From positions 1,116,001 through 1,180,000 of the forward strand of contig QWDQ01000001.1 of NCBI GenBank assembly GCA_003868215.1: DNA of 64,000 nt. The letters are read 5' to 3'. The DNA comes from Pseudophaeomoniella oleicola. Lineage: Eukaryota > Ascomycota > Eurotiomycetes > Phaeomoniellales > Phaeomoniellaceae. The notes beneath the pieces are model-generated. The model had not been told where the DNA came from and did no database searches. It worked only from the letters and a program-made list of their open reading frames with translations. Shown here in pieces: positions 1 to 11,974 of the stretch. The translations under genes were made by a program, and so were the position numbers. The first letter of the stretch is position 1. Each line of letters opens with the position of its first letter.

Positions 1-1194
1 GCCGGTAGATGGGACGTCGGTTACCGATATTAGAGGTTGGCTTAGATGCTGCAGTTGTGTCTCTGCGGTGTACTCGCCTCATGTCTGACAGTGATTACCG
101 ACTCAGTGTTGACTGTCGGTGCTCTGTACCATGTATTTTCCTGCAATGCTTCAGGCTTATCTCATTTTTATCTCATTTGAGGTTCTGTTTTAGTTGTTTT
201 ACCGAAGGTCATCTGCCGGTATGACTTGATATCAGATTTCTTCGAGGAGGATCCTGGGGCTACTGGCAGTCACTTAGTATCGGAGTGTGGAGGAAGAGCA
301 GGAACAGAAACACCGAGAATGAACACTTGGCTACTGCATCTTAAGCTTCGAACCATGTACCTTATCCACAGGCCGACGACAGCAGACACTGTATACTACA
401 TATTTACTCCATAACTTACTCCATTTCGCCATGAACTCGGTCTTTCCTTTCCTGTCTATATGCATCGTCGACATCTCACATCGCTTTCCACGTCTAGGTC
501 TAGCCAGAAGTAGGCAGATATGACCAATGATCTTCTCACGTAATAAAAGAGTCAAATGTCATAGCTGACCATCATACAATGAGCTTATCATAGAGAGTTA
601 CGCAAGAGACACTGGATATACCCCAGTGGGCATTGCACTTCACGGTAGTATTTATAGGTAAACTAGCTGGCAATCTTCCAATATATTAGAAGCATCGCTA
701 CTGTTCAGGAATGAGTCCGTTGCATCTGAAACCTGAAAACCTATTGCAAAAGTCCCCTTACTCGCAATTTGGAGCATTTGTAACGTTGTAAATAACTCGG
801 ATTCTTTTACAATGATGCTGATATCTATGGTTCCTGGTAGCGAAAATAAATATCTCTCAAGATTTGGCGGCATGTTTTCGCTGTCTCCGCAGTCTGCCTT
901 TCCTCTGCCTCTGGTGAATCCAAACAAAACTGCCTGACTATTAATTAGTAGGTGATACTCAGCCTAAGTCTCAGGTACTGTTTTGAGCGGGTGATTTTCA
1001 CAAAAGCCAACATTACGCTGGATTGTAAATCGAACAGGTGGGAAACTTTATCATCGTTGCAAGCAATTGTCAACTCCAGAGGATACTTGACATTGGGTGC
1101 ACATCCCGTCGATTTGCATCCTTGACGACTGGCCATCTTACCCATGGAGAACAAGCTCAAATGATTCCAGAATATAAATCTGTGATATGACACA
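1..1194. other. Left-edge stretch without a supported gene
   Basis: Only short open frames with no recognisable protein character occur on either strand. The last 100 or so bases are the promoter/leader of the gene starting at 1195. A gene whose body lies left of the window could end here, but I see no support for one. Confidence 0.5.
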
Positions 1195-2817
1195 ATGTCT
1201 GCGGATCTATTTGAGGCCTTTGGAAGCAATCCAAGCCCTCCTGCCACGGAGCCACGACGAGAGTATTCAACCCAAATTTTAAATAGCAGCGAACATGGCC
1301 ATGCTCCGAAGGATGGCAGCATATTGGGACTGGATGATACATACAAGACACACGACCACCAGAGAAATCAGCCCCGACAGGAGCAACAACAATCCGCTTC
1401 ATTATTCCGGCATGACCAATCCAGTGGGACGGATGTACTCTTCGACGCGGCCGATCTAGCTGACGATTTCCAAGACGATGATGACGGCAACGATCAAGAC
1501 GTGTTTGATGATGACTTTGGAGATTTTGAAACAGTCAATCCTTCACTTCCGAGCGTCGTGCCCAGTGCGTTGCCATTACCGTCTACTGATAAAGCGGGAT
1601 CCGGTGAACAGACTCCGTCCGCAGCAAGATCAGCGACTACCACGACCCCTACATTTGACCTGCTCGGTCTCGACGATTTTGATGGATCCGGCACCGCGTC
1701 CCGGTTGGCTGCATCACAAGTGGAGCAACTCTCAGAGGCCTCGAAAGTAGCAGCTTCGCAGAGGCAGAGAAGTGACATCCTGGATGATTGGGGAGACTTC
1801 GCCGACGCTGTAACATCTTCAGCGGAAGCCAAAGCTACGTCATCTAGCCTGGCTCCAACTGCAAAACCTCTTGATCAAAGGCGACAAAATGAAGGTGCTT
1901 TCCCACAGTCACTGGGTGCAAAACCATCCACCGGATTAAATGTCAGAGGCGTACAGAAGCTCTCAACTGAAAACTCGGTTCCAGGAGCAAGTAAACTAGG
2001 ATCTGTCCACAGGAAATCCGGCCAACAAACACAAAGTACCAAACAAATTTCTGCTCTCAAAGATGAAGATGAAGCGTGGGAGGATTTCGTGGACGGTCCA
2101 CCACCAGTGATGACTGCAGCGCCAGCGCAATCACCGTCACAACCACAACCTTCTGGCTCAGCGACTGCACCCCAAGACGTTCCGTCTGTTCCCATGTCCG
2201 CGGAAAGACCGACGAACATCCCCCCTCCGTCTATCTTGCTCCAAATATTCCCTCAAATAATAACACAAAAGCGAAGAGAACTCCCCTCTCCAGCTTCTGC
2301 TGTTCCTGCATCCACTACACTTGCCGAATCCATCCGGAGCCTCCATTCAACAGCTGCAAAATTAATCGCCGGCCGAAGCCATCGCTGGAAACGAGATACT
2401 CTTCTCTCTCAGGCAATGACTATTTCTGCAGCAGGACCAGGATCCAGTCGTGGTATGAAGATCGCCACCCTAGATAGGATGGAGACTCGGAGAGAAGAGG
2501 CAGAAGTCGCTGAACTAATCAGCGTGTGGGAAAGGAATGCACACGCATTCAATACCGCCATCACCAAGGCCGGCGTCAAGGGTAAAGCCATGGTCAGCTT
2601 GACAAAGGGAGGCTTGAACGTCAGGCAGATGACGGGAGCAGGGATCTTGACGGCCAAGGAGCCTTGTGCATTGTGCGGCCTGAAAAGAAATGAGAGAATC
2701 ATTGGTGTGGATGTTGACGTGGAAGATTCGTTTGGAGAGTGGTGGGTTGAGTTTTGGGGCCATCGAAGTTGTTGGGAGTGGTGGGAGAGATACAAGGATC
2801 TACTCAAACAACGGTAG
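1195..2817 (+). CDS. laa2: Laa2-like clathrin adaptor (AP-1) accessory protein
   Basis: Single-exon gene of 540 residues. It is largely disordered and acidic, with short acidic-aromatic motifs at about 103-112 (DDFGDFETV), 198-204 (DDWGDFAD) and 296-301 (AWEDF). Such DFGxF/WxxF motifs bind the AP-1 gamma-ear and related adaptor ears. The C-terminal ~60 residues are compact and tryptophan-rich, with CALC followed by HRSC about 35 residues on, a likely zinc-binding CCHC arrangement. This layout matches the fungal family containing yeast Laa2 (YBL010C), which recruits Laa1 to AP-1 vesicles at the trans-Golgi and endosomes. The ATG at 1195 opens the first long frame; no intron is needed. Role is inferred from the family; the motifs are seen directly. 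Only the ends are expected to be conserved, so the middle gives little support. Confidence 0.7.
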   Translation: MSADLFEAFGSNPSPPATEPRREYSTQILNSSEHGHAPKDGSILGLDDTYKTHDHQRNQPRQEQQQSASLFRHDQSSGTDVLFDAADLADDFQDDDDGNDQDVFDDDFGDFETVNPSLPSVVPSALPLPSTDKAGSGEQTPSAARSATTTTPTFDLLGLDDFDGSGTASRLAASQVEQLSEASKVAASQRQRSDILDDWGDFADAVTSSAEAKATSSSLAPTAKPLDQRRQNEGAFPQSLGAKPSTGLNVRGVQKLSTENSVPGASKLGSVHRKSGQQTQSTKQISALKDEDEAWEDFVDGPPPVMTAAPAQSPSQPQPSGSATAPQDVPSVPMSAERPTNIPPPSILLQIFPQIITQKRRELPSPASAVPASTTLAESIRSLHSTAAKLIAGRSHRWKRDTLLSQAMTISAAGPGSSRGMKIATLDRMETRREEAEVAELISVWERNAHAFNTAITKAGVKGKAMVSLTKGGLNVRQMTGAGILTAKEPCALCGLKRNERIIGVDVDVEDSFGEWWVEFWGHRSCWEWWERYKDLLKQR

Positions 2818-3663
2818 CAGAGCACGATATGCAAATCTACAGATTTGTTTTGAATGTATATATCCATATCTCTCTTCATATAATATATATAACCTTACTA
2901 TACATGAAAGGAGGTGGCCAGTCTCAGGTATATCAGGTTGTCCAACACCTAAAGGAGAGGGGAAAAGAGGGATAGAGAGAGAAGCGCGGTGCCACATCAT
3001 CGAGAAACATCTGGACCTTGCATTTGACTTGAGTCCAGTTGACGAACATGATCCTCTTGTCTAATATGTACTCTTCTGGCTTTATCGAGGAGAATGGTTG
3101 ATGGTCGTGCACTTTCATTCCAAGGAAAGAGACGTGATAGCTCAAAATGGTATAGCGCGTACCCGGCACTTTGTTCACTTTGGCTTGAAAGAACTTGCCT
3201 TTTTGCTCTTTGCTACTTTCGACCGACCTTTTTGACTTAACTTGCCTTTTACCTTGAATTACCCACATCGACAAGATCCATCCTAAACTTCTCCTCCAAT
3301 TCATGTGCTCGTCTTCTGATTGACCTCATCCTCCTCATCGACTCCCACCTCCTCACCACCCTCTTCTACTCTCTAGTCCGACCGTTCTCCCTCCTCTTTC
3401 CCTCTGTCGCCAAGTTCGACCATTCGATTCGAGAGTCTAGACGACTCTGTGCCTCTCACCGTCCCTCTCCAAACAACCAACCTCCTCCCCACCCACACAC
3501 GTAAGTTATCAACAGATTGCGCGCATCGATGCGCTTTCATCCATGACGCAGTCATGTATATAGAAGGTTTTGATCTACGGTGAGGCTAACATTGTCCTAT
3601 CGCAGCTCGTTCTTCGCCGCCTTTTATCACTTTCACACCTCGCTCGATAACCATCTTGTCACT
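2818..3663. other. Intergenic region with 5' leader of the KH-domain gene
   Basis: Holds the 3' end of the upstream gene and a pyrimidine-rich promoter/leader (about 3290-3490, CT-rich on the + strand). A good 5'UTR intron can be read at 3501-3605, with donor gtaagt and an acceptor in tatcgcag, placing the start codon in the next exon. Confidence 0.55.
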
Positions 3664-4819
3664 ATGTCTAGCGCAGATATTCTACCCGCTGTAAACAATG
3701 CGGACGATGCGGGCTTGGGCGATGCTACCAACCGTCTGAATCTCGACAATGACAATGCTACTCCTAAAACCGAAGAGGAGTATGCGCAATCTCAACTCAC
3801 CTTGCGGGCTATCGTTTCATCCAAAGAAGCCGGCGTCATCATTGGAAAAGCAGGTAAAAATGTTGCAGATCTCCGCGAGGAGACTGGAGTCAAAGCTGGA
3901 GTTAGCAAAGTGGTCCAAGGCGTCCACGATAGAGTTCTTACTGTCACTGGTCCGCTGTCTGGCATCTCGAAGGCATACTCGATCGTGGCCAAGGGCTTAC
4001 TCGAAGGAGCTCCGCAGGTTGGTATGGGTGGTGTTATCTCAAACAATGGGACACATCGTGCGTCTTCATGCTCATTTCGGTGCTTATGTCTCATTGACTA
4101 ATCTTCTACTAGCTATTCGCCTGTTGATATCTCACAATCAGATGGGCACGATTATCGGTCGCCAGGGCCTGAAGATCAAGGAGATCCAGGACAACTCAGG
4201 CGTTCGAATGGTCGCACAGAAAGAGATGTTGCCACAATCTACCGAAAGAATCGTCGAAGTCCAAGGAACTCCTGAAGGAATCGAAAAGGCCGTTTGGGAG
4301 ATTGGCAAGTGCCTTATCGATGACTGGCAACGCGGCACCGGAACTGTCCTATACAACCCGGCTGTCCGTGCATCGCTTGGTGCCAGTCCGTTGACCAATG
4401 CTGTCGGTGGTGGTCTCAGTGGCACCGGATATACTGGCCCTCGCTCGTACAACCGTACCGGCAATGGCGCAGACTTCAGCGACTCCACTGGCGGCTTCCG
4501 TCGTCAGAACGCTGATGGCGCGATTCGTGGTAGTGGTATTCCCATGGTAACTGAAGATGGGGAAGAAGTTCAGACCCAGAACATCAGCATTCCTTCTGAC
4601 ATGGTCGGTTGTATCATTGGCCGTGGTGGAAGCAAAATCAGCGAGATCCGGAAGAGCTCCGGTGCGCGCATTTCCATTGCTAAGGCTCCCCATGACGATA
4701 CGGGAGAACGGATGTTCACTATCATGGGCAGTGCCGCAGCAAATGAAAAAGCACTGTACCTTCTATACGAAAACTTGGAAGCAGAGAAAATGCGCAGAAG
4801 CCAACAGCCGTCCGAATGA
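3664..4819 (+). CDS. rnc1: Triple KH-domain poly(C)-binding RNA-binding protein (Rnc1/Pbp2 type)
   Basis: Two exons, 3664-4057 and 4113-4819, give 366 residues; the 55-nt intron (gtgcgt...ctactag) keeps the frame into HPIRLLISHNQMG. Three KH domains carry the GxxG loop: GKAG near residue 60, GRQG near 145 and GRGG near 300. This is the layout of PCBP/hnRNP K-like proteins, fission yeast Rnc1 and budding yeast Pbp2/Hek2, which bind C-rich mRNA 3'UTRs and control stability or localisation. Between KH2 and KH3 lies a Gly/Ser/Asn-rich linker, typical of the family. The ATG follows the 3' end of a likely leader intron (3501-3605) and opens an acidic N-terminal tail of about 40 residues before KH1. 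Exact target specificity cannot be read from sequence. Confidence 0.9.
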
Positions 4820-7669
4820 GCTGTTCGAGTCCTGCCACTGCTCTGTTACAACCAGAATAGCAGAGATCTGCTCTCGCTTGTGTCATTCGAGGTTTCCGAA
4901 CCCGATTCAAAAAGCGCTGTTTTTCATCTTCTCCATTTTGCTGCTGTGGCGTCGACCATAGACCACGTGTTCGCCCGCCGCGATTGATGACGATATGATA
5001 CCAGAGGTCGTGACGGCTTGCAGCACTTTTGAGCTTATGATTGATGATATGGGATCTCGAGACCCCGCCCCTCGATCTATCTTTAATACCACCTTCGCGC
5101 GACAAGGGGCTCTCTCCTTCTATCCGACTCGAATGCCTCTGTCATCTCAACACACTGTCCCTTCCTCTTCTCCACTGACCCGTCGACCTTCCCTTTCAAC
5201 CACCGTACTTCGACAATGGCACTAAAGGTCTCTAGGAACCGGAAATGTTGGGGTCTGGGATCTACCTTACAAGGTCCAAGTCTATCCCCCTACTCCGAGT
5301 GCCGAAATCAAGAAAATCTCTTAGCTATTACCTTCCTCCTTAAATCCATATATACTCATTGATCCTGCGTCTGATTCCACTTCTTTCTTTCTTTGAGATC
5401 GTATTTGAAAGTGCCGTGTATCGTGAACCAGGTCGAATGCTGTGCCTCAAGTATGATGGTCTGCCCCCAGATCTCTTCCAAGCACTGTGAGAATGACATG
5501 TGCTGTCTACCCAATGTGCGTTATGTTGGCGGTCCTGACGTTATTAAACAAAAAAAAACCAGACATCTTGCGCTGACAACGAATTTAGACGCAATACAAC
5601 GACAGATTCTGAACCAAGGGCGTGACTGAGCATCAGCTATGCAAAGTCTCATTCGTCTGATGACATTAATCTTGGTCTCCAATCAGGAACAGTGGTTGCG
5701 CCGGGAGCATTGCCAGCGTTTAACCGGATACCGAGTGGAGAACAGCGTTTCGCGGGGGAAGGAAGTGGGCGAATTGGGAGGTCTGACGTCTCACGGGTAA
5801 TAGATACTCTTGGGTTCTTTCATAGGACTGATGAGCTCGTGAGGCATATTCTATGGTACCACGTACCACGTACTACGTACTACCATGTACAGACTAGATG
5901 GGTGATCTTTTGGCGCCCGAACGACTTGTCTCGAAGACAACGGTCTTCACTGATTTGTTCGAGCTCAAGGGATTTTCTATGATGTTGGGGCTAGGTTACG
6001 TATACTCCCGGGATTGTTTGGGGGGGGGGGAGGAAATAGACTGGGCGGGCGGCTGCCGAAACAACGTTAAGCCATGCAAATCAACAAATCATGTAGATCC
6101 ACGAAAATGATAGTCAAGGGTCATCATGCGAACGATTGGACTGGGCACATTTGCCAACGCAAAGAGAGAGATTGCAAGGGTTCATGATCTATGGGGACTT
6201 TTGTTGGTATTTTACCAGCGGAAATTGGGAGTAGATCGTTTTCTTCTCTGGGCAGGACAATCCAAGGACTTTTTGATGCGTCAAGCGATCTCGAAATACT
6301 TAGGAGGAGGAGGAGGGGAAACATCACGGAGACACGCGGTCATGGAACCACGACAAATGGTATACCTCGCTTGCGGAACAATGATGATGTGTCTTTGGCA
6401 GCTGATTGTATATGGGGGTTCCAATCCTGTGTTCCTAGACCGCGTCGTTTGGCGGGAGCAGAGGAAGAATGGTGGGTGAGGTGACGGTGAAGGTCTGGTG
6501 CATCGCTCCCATCTTCTTTTCAGCTTCAGATTCGCTACTGAAACCAAGCATGCATAAGTCGTGGTACCGTCTATCAGTATCGATATGTACGGCCAACCAG
6601 CGGCGCATATTTGTAGCAGGAGGGTCAGACGGATGTGATTGATTTCGCATGGTCCCTCGTATCAGCGATAAGATGCTTGCTTTGGGGTGTGTCTGATCAT
6701 CTATTTGCTGGACCTCTGATGTGCAGCTTTTGGCCAGTTGTATTTACCTGCCCCTGTAGGGCACAGTCCTCACACACGATCAAACATTCTGATCACTTCC
6801 AAGCGAGACCTTTTTGGTGGACTATGATACTCGGTAAGTATTCATCTCTAATTGTGTATGGTAGGAGAGGCTCCAGGTAGAAAGACCTTTGAAAACACAA
6901 GGTGACACGCTTATCTTACCTGACAAGAGACTGAGGTAAAGGTCTCTCCGATTGTACTTAAATACCTTACTTATCGAGGTGGATTGCCTGCCAATGTTAG
7001 GGTTAAGGACACCCTAACCAAATATTACCTTAGGTACCTAACTCATTCATACGGTAAACTGCTCCCGACAATGGCCTTACTGATAGGTAAGGTACCGATA
7101 GATGACAGGTCCCTGTTTCCTTACCCGTGTCCCCGTTAATTACCTTAACCTTACTGTATCGTACCCTTGAACTCCCATCTCATCTCGTCTCCTCAGGTCT
7201 CCATGAAGTCTTGCCCCATAATAATCACTCTAGGCGTTGTCAGAAGGTACCTTAATATTGCTCTGGCGGCATAACCTATTGCTTGACCATTTCATGCTCA
7301 TGCAATCATCAACACTTCACCACGTAATCCTAATCTTACCGTTGTTGTGCTTTTCTTTTTCTACTACTCTTCCTTCATACTCTTGATTCAAATATCACCA
7401 TCTCTGCAATATTCCCACCGCCATAGACTTGAAAAGCCCATCGCTTTCTTTCAATCCAACCCCGGTCATCATATCTTGTTCCCCGCCGGAAAGCCGCGTC
7501 TCTATCACAGTGTGCTGCCGCCAACCGGAGAGATCACACTCGACCATCACATCCCTCACAACGCCCAACACCTCTGAAAACTGTTTTCTCTTCCACTCAC
7601 CAGACATTTGGAGAACCACGGCCGCTTGACGGACAGCTCGTCGTCAATCCAAGCCAAGGTCTCTCCAAA
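4820..7669. other. 2.85 kb gene-poor region, promoter of the MAPKK gene
   Basis: No frame longer than about 120 codons and none that looks like protein. It contains the 3'UTR of the KH gene, a run of ten G at about 6020, a stretch rich in TACCTTA/GGTACC words at 6890-7160, an inverted pair of TTAGGG-like arms at 6996-7018, and a CT/CA-rich leader from about 7330 to the MAPKK start. A non-coding RNA is possible but not shown. Confidence 0.5.
6996..7018. repeat. Inverted repeat of telobox-like arms
   Basis: The arm gttagggt (6996-7003) is followed after 7 nt by its exact reverse complement accctaac (7011-7018). The arms contain TTAGGG and CCCTAA, the telomere unit of most filamentous fungi. 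Internal telobox elements are known binding sites for Tbf1/Teb1-type Myb proteins; binding here is inference. Confidence 0.4.
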
Positions 7670-9330
7670 ATGTCGTCACCTGCGCCCACCTTGAAGATTC
7701 CCACTCCTGGCCAACGGAGCCAGAGCGGGAGTCGGACCCCCAAACTCAAGCTGGGCATTCCTCTCTCCCCGAACATCAAGCCTGTCACTGGAGAAGGCCA
7801 ACCCCTCATACCCGAGATCTCTCAGCTGCGACCATCGAGCCGACCCTCGGCGCCCAAACTCTCACTTGCGACACCGATGGGCAGCAATGCTGCCATTCAA
7901 GAATCCACTTCCTCATTGCGTCAGATCCAACCTCTGAATATATCCGCGGCCACCGGTTCAAGCGAGGCAAGCGGCCACTCACGGTCGGGCAGCTTCGGTC
8001 CCTTTGATGGCAAAGCTAGCGGGCCCGTATCCGCGTCGTCATCGCAGTACTCCGCCTTATCGTTTGCCCTGGGCCAGAAGGGTGCACCCATGGGCACTCC
8101 AGATCCTTCCTCTGCGATCAGCTCGGTGTACTCAGAGGCTGGATATGGCGGCGTGGGCATGGAGCGCGAAGGAAGCATGGGCGGGCTACTCCCGGACCTC
8201 GAGAAACTGAGCCTCGAGAAAGGCCGACCCTTGGACGTGGAAGACTTGGACGATGAAGGTTGGCTCGCTGCTAGCGAACAGAAAAAGATCATGGAATTGG
8301 GTAGTCTCGGGGAAGGTGCTGGTGGAGCCGTCACGAGATGTATACTGGAAGGTGGTAAAACAGTCTTTGCTTTGAAGGTAACGAGAATACATCTTATGCA
8401 GGATTGTGACATTGGCTAAGCATTGTTAGATCATTACAACGGATCCGAACCCAGACGTAAAGAAGCAAATTCTTCGAGAACTCAACTTCAACAAGAATTG
8501 TGCCTCGGACCATATCTGCAAGTACTACGGCGCCTTTATGGACAAATCATCGAGTACTATATCAATCGCCATGGAATATTGTGAAGGAGGTAGTTTAGAC
8601 GCCGTTTACCGGGAAGTGAAAAAGCTCGGTGGCAGGACGGGAGAAAAGGTCCTGGGTAAAGTTGCTGAAGGCGTTCTTCGAGGTCTCACATATCTCAACA
8701 GTCGGAAGATCATCCATAGAGGTATTCTATCTTCACCTAGGTCTTTTACATCCTGCTAATATCTCTCAGATATCAAGCCTTCCAATATCCTTCTCTGTCG
8801 AGATGGACAAGTGAAACTCTGCGATTTTGGCGTCAGTGGCGAGTTCGGTACGAAAGGCGATGCCAACACATTCATTGGTACATCATATTACATGGCTCCA
8901 GAACGGATACAAGGCCAATCCTATACCATAACCTCCGATGTCTGGTCACTCGGCGTCACCTTGCTGGAAGTGGCCCAGCATAGATTCCCCTTTCCCGCGG
9001 ATGGCACCGAAATGCAGCCACGAGCTGGTCTCATTGATCTCCTCACCTACATTGTGCGACAACCAATACCAAAGCTTAAAGATGAACCAGAAAATGGAAT
9101 CAAGTGGAGCGACAATTTTAAGTACTTCATCGAATGCTGGTGAGTCCCTAATAAACAACCCCTGCGGCCTCATTATCACCCCTGCTAACAGTATGACTAG
9201 CCTTGAAAAAGAGCCGCCCCGACGGGCAACGCCATGGCGGATGCTGGAACACCCGTGGATGGTTGAAATGATGAGTAAGAAGGTTAAGATAAACAGCTTC
9301 TTGAAGAAAGTCTGGGGTTGGACTGAATGA
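7670..9330 (+). CDS. mkk2: MAP kinase kinase of the cell-wall-integrity pathway (Mkk1/2 type)
   Basis: Four exons (7670-8377, 8430-8721, 8770-9139, 9201-9330) encode 499 residues. The first ~205 are Pro/Ser-rich and hold the usual docking/regulatory region. The kinase domain follows: Gly-rich loop GEGAGG (about 213), ATP lysine in FALK (236), HRDIKPSN split by intron 2, DFG, and an activation loop with the threonines in GTK and NTF where MAPKKs are phosphorylated, then [10 protein letters not shown]. The tail [21 protein letters not shown] is characteristic of Mkk1/Mkk2/MkkA, the kinase between Bck1 and Slt2/MpkA. Intron 3 has a perfect tgctaac branch site 10-18 nt from its acceptor; reading this intron correctly turns ECW into ECCLEKE. 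Two N-terminal peptides ([16 protein letters not shown]) are typical of filamentous-fungal Mkk2 and may be MAPK docking motifs. Confidence 0.93.
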
Positions 9331-9950
9331 CGAAATGTATGTCGCAACGAAGGTGGTTGGACTTGGATGATAGGATGCTGGTAACATCCTTGGAACATCA
9401 TATCTCGGATTATTCTTTAACAATAGCTACTGCATCACCCCTCTGAAGGGAGGACTGGGACGGGCGTTTTCTCATTGTGCTAGTTTGGATCGCAATGTGT
9501 GTGAGCGGGTGCTTTGCTGTTGACAGCCACGACTAAATCAAAATTGTTTGGCATCTGATTACTTTCATCCAGCAATCGCATACTCTCGTAGAAATTCATA
9601 GCTGCTCATATTTACGGTTCACAGCCAGTTTATATCTTACGTACTTCGAGAGCTGACAATATCTGTTGTTCATAGATAGTGTACTTGCCCCTGAGTCGGC
9701 TATCAAGTTCAATAAGAGGTGGTATTCGCAGAAACATCAAGTATGGGCCGTCTGGGAAAAGGAAGCTTTAGTCACGATGAAATGAATTCCAAGTATACCG
9801 GGAGGACGAGAGATAATTTCCTGAGGGTGATATCGAATAAGAAGAGCAGCAATCGCGGCCGGAGAAGTCCATACTTTATCGGTGAGACTGACAGTATAAA
9901 GATCGATTAATAGTGTCAAAATGTTTTCATCCTATACAATTAACGTCATC
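9331..9950. other. Intergenic region
   Basis: 3' end of the MAPKK gene and promoter of the dioxygenase gene. No frame above about 60 codons and no structured repeat seen. Confidence 0.5.
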
Positions 9951-10928
9951 ATGGGATCTGTTCAGGAGCGGTTGTATGACCAGGAGATTCATAAAGTGGT
10001 CATCCCTGAAGATGTGCGGAAGACTGAAGAGGTCACCAAGGAGATGATAGCTGAAGCGGCTGCATTTCTACACAAGGATGGCATCGTGGTTCTCGAGAAT
10101 GCCATCGATACTGCTCACATCGATAAACTCAACGAGATCTTGTCCAAAGATGCGATGCAGATGGTTTCGGACCCGGAGCTCCATTTCAACTTCAACGAAG
10201 ATGCCAGAAATATCGATACCGCACCGCCGCCGCGTCGAGACTTGATGTTTAAGGATGTCTGGTGTAACCCCTTCGCAGCCGCCGTATGCGCAGCCATGCT
10301 CGGGCCTCAACCGGTGATTCACTACGCGAACGGTAACACAGCATTGAAAGCAACAGGCCGCCAGCCTGTCCATTCCGACAGTGAATTTACCCATCCGCAG
10401 TTCCCGTTTGCCCTGGTTCTTAATATCTACCTCGTCGACGCGAGCCCTGAAAACGGGTCTACGGAGTTATGGCCAGGGAGTCATCATTGCAGCACGGTGG
10501 ATGATCATGTTTCTAACGGCAGCGGCGAGTATCTTCTCGATATCAAACAGGACCTGGTAGAGGCGAGAAGGAAGCATTCACCACCTGTGCAACCTACGGT
10601 CAAGAAAGGTAGCTTGGTCATCCGCGACCTACGCCTGTGGCACGCTGGAATGCCGAACAAGACGGATGAGCCCCGGATCATGTTGGCATTCGTGGCCCAA
10701 CCTGCTTGGTTTGAAGGCAGATCCAAGGTCATTCTCCCAACTTCCGTTAAGGATCTAATCGCCTCATGGAACAGCGAGTTCCAATTTGATGCCGATTGGG
10801 TGGACGGAGAAGTTGACCATACGAAACTATCATCTGCCGATGTCGACTTCGACTCGAAAAGTCGAGTCTTGGAGAAATATAGGCATGAACTGGCACATCG
10901 GCCAGCGTATTCTCCTGCCATGTATTGA
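9921..10928 (+). CDS. Phytanoyl-CoA dioxygenase (PhyH) family protein
   Basis: Intronless, 335 residues from the first ATG, or 325 if the second ATG at 9951 (MGSVQERLYDQ) is used; the second looks more like the family start. PhyH enzymes are Fe(II)/2-oxoglutarate-dependent oxygenases of the double-stranded beta-helix fold. The iron-binding HxD is seen in PVHSDSEF, the distal histidine in LWHAGMPN, and the 2-oxoglutarate arginine in the following PRIMLAF. The N-terminal FLHKDGIVVLENAI is typical for the family. The substrate cannot be read from the sequence: fungal members act on fatty acyl chains, small metabolites and alkaloids. The next gene on the same strand is a sugar-type permease about 1 kb downstream; a joint role is possible but the gap argues against co-transcription. 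Confidence 0.85.
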   Translation: MFSSYTINVIMGSVQERLYDQEIHKVVIPEDVRKTEEVTKEMIAEAAAFLHKDGIVVLENAIDTAHIDKLNEILSKDAMQMVSDPELHFNFNEDARNIDTAPPPRRDLMFKDVWCNPFAAAVCAAMLGPQPVIHYANGNTALKATGRQPVHSDSEFTHPQFPFALVLNIYLVDASPENGSTELWPGSHHCSTVDDHVSNGSGEYLLDIKQDLVEARRKHSPPVQPTVKKGSLVIRDLRLWHAGMPNKTDEPRIMLAFVAQPAWFEGRSKVILPTSVKDLIASWNSEFQFDADWVDGEVDHTKLSSADVDFDSKSRVLEKYRHELAHRPAYSPAMY

Positions 10929-11974
10929 AGCTGCGATCAAATCCGTCATTGGATACCTACCTTGCGGTTTCATTGCAATGAATGTATCTGATAACGATGA
11001 AACTAGATTCCCCTCTTAGACTACTACTACGTAGTATCATAGCTTCATTGTCCTCGATACCCCACTCCGGAGGAAACGGGGCCACCACGCCAATGTCGCC
11101 AAGATATCTCGAATGCAACCATATATTAACGATATAACCAGATGTGGTTCGTTCATGCTGCAGATAAGGCTTTCTAAAGCCACCACTTGACCACATCTGA
11201 AATATCCCGGTATCGTACTGCCTTGAAGCGAAAGATAAGGCCAACGGTCTCCTCCGGCCTGCAAGTGATCGCAATTTCTCGTCTGTTTCTGAATCGGCAG
11301 TACAGTAACATTACGCAAGGGACGGCCAGCTTCCAGATGTTGCGCAACAAAGCCATTGGACCTGGTGACTAGGACGATACACTACGGCCTTCAACGGTTC
11401 AATGTACACATCAATCTAAGTCGACGCGTTTCTCCTTTACCCGCCACCATCTTACCATGCTCCTGCGATGTCTATCATCAGCTCCACATCCGATGGTACC
11501 AGTCCACTGCTCTCGGGGTCTCCAGACCCCGCAGAACAGCAGTCGACGTCGAGACCAAAGACGAATTATGGAACTCAAGGTGAGAATCTCTGGCGTTTAC
11601 AATGCCTCTCATTTGCCAACCTCTTGGTCGTGTTATCATGAAAGGGCCGTGCCATATCTCCATGAGTAGGCTTGCCCGATGCCTAATCATTGCCCGGGTT
11701 CAGCCAGTAAGCTAGGTAGCTTGATATCTATGTCTCCTCCGGCGATCGTCTACAGGGGTCCTTGCCTTGGTGAGCACTGGAGGGGCGAAGAGGAGGGTAC
11801 AGATTGAAGTATGACTGGTGGCAGCGGCCAAGGATTCCTGATAACGAAAGCCAAGGATGGTGATCAACACCGGTGGTTAAAGATATACTCCGTGGCCTCC
11901 TGTATTTTCGAGTTGACTTTGTTCTATGCAAGCATTGTTTCAAGGCATCGTATTCTTTGCAGTGGTTGATCAAA
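10929..11974. other. Intergenic region, permease promoter
   Basis: Short scattered frames only. A 12-bp perfect palindrome tactacgtagta lies at 11025-11036. Otherwise nothing identifiable. Confidence 0.45.

Noticed and set aside
5692-6484. Several 60-120 codon frames in the gene-poor region
   Set aside because: Overlap each other on both strands, with low-complexity content and no start context or homology.
11025-11036. Palindrome as a specific regulator site
   Set aside because: Short TACGTA palindromes are frequent in these intergenic regions; no specific factor can be claimed.
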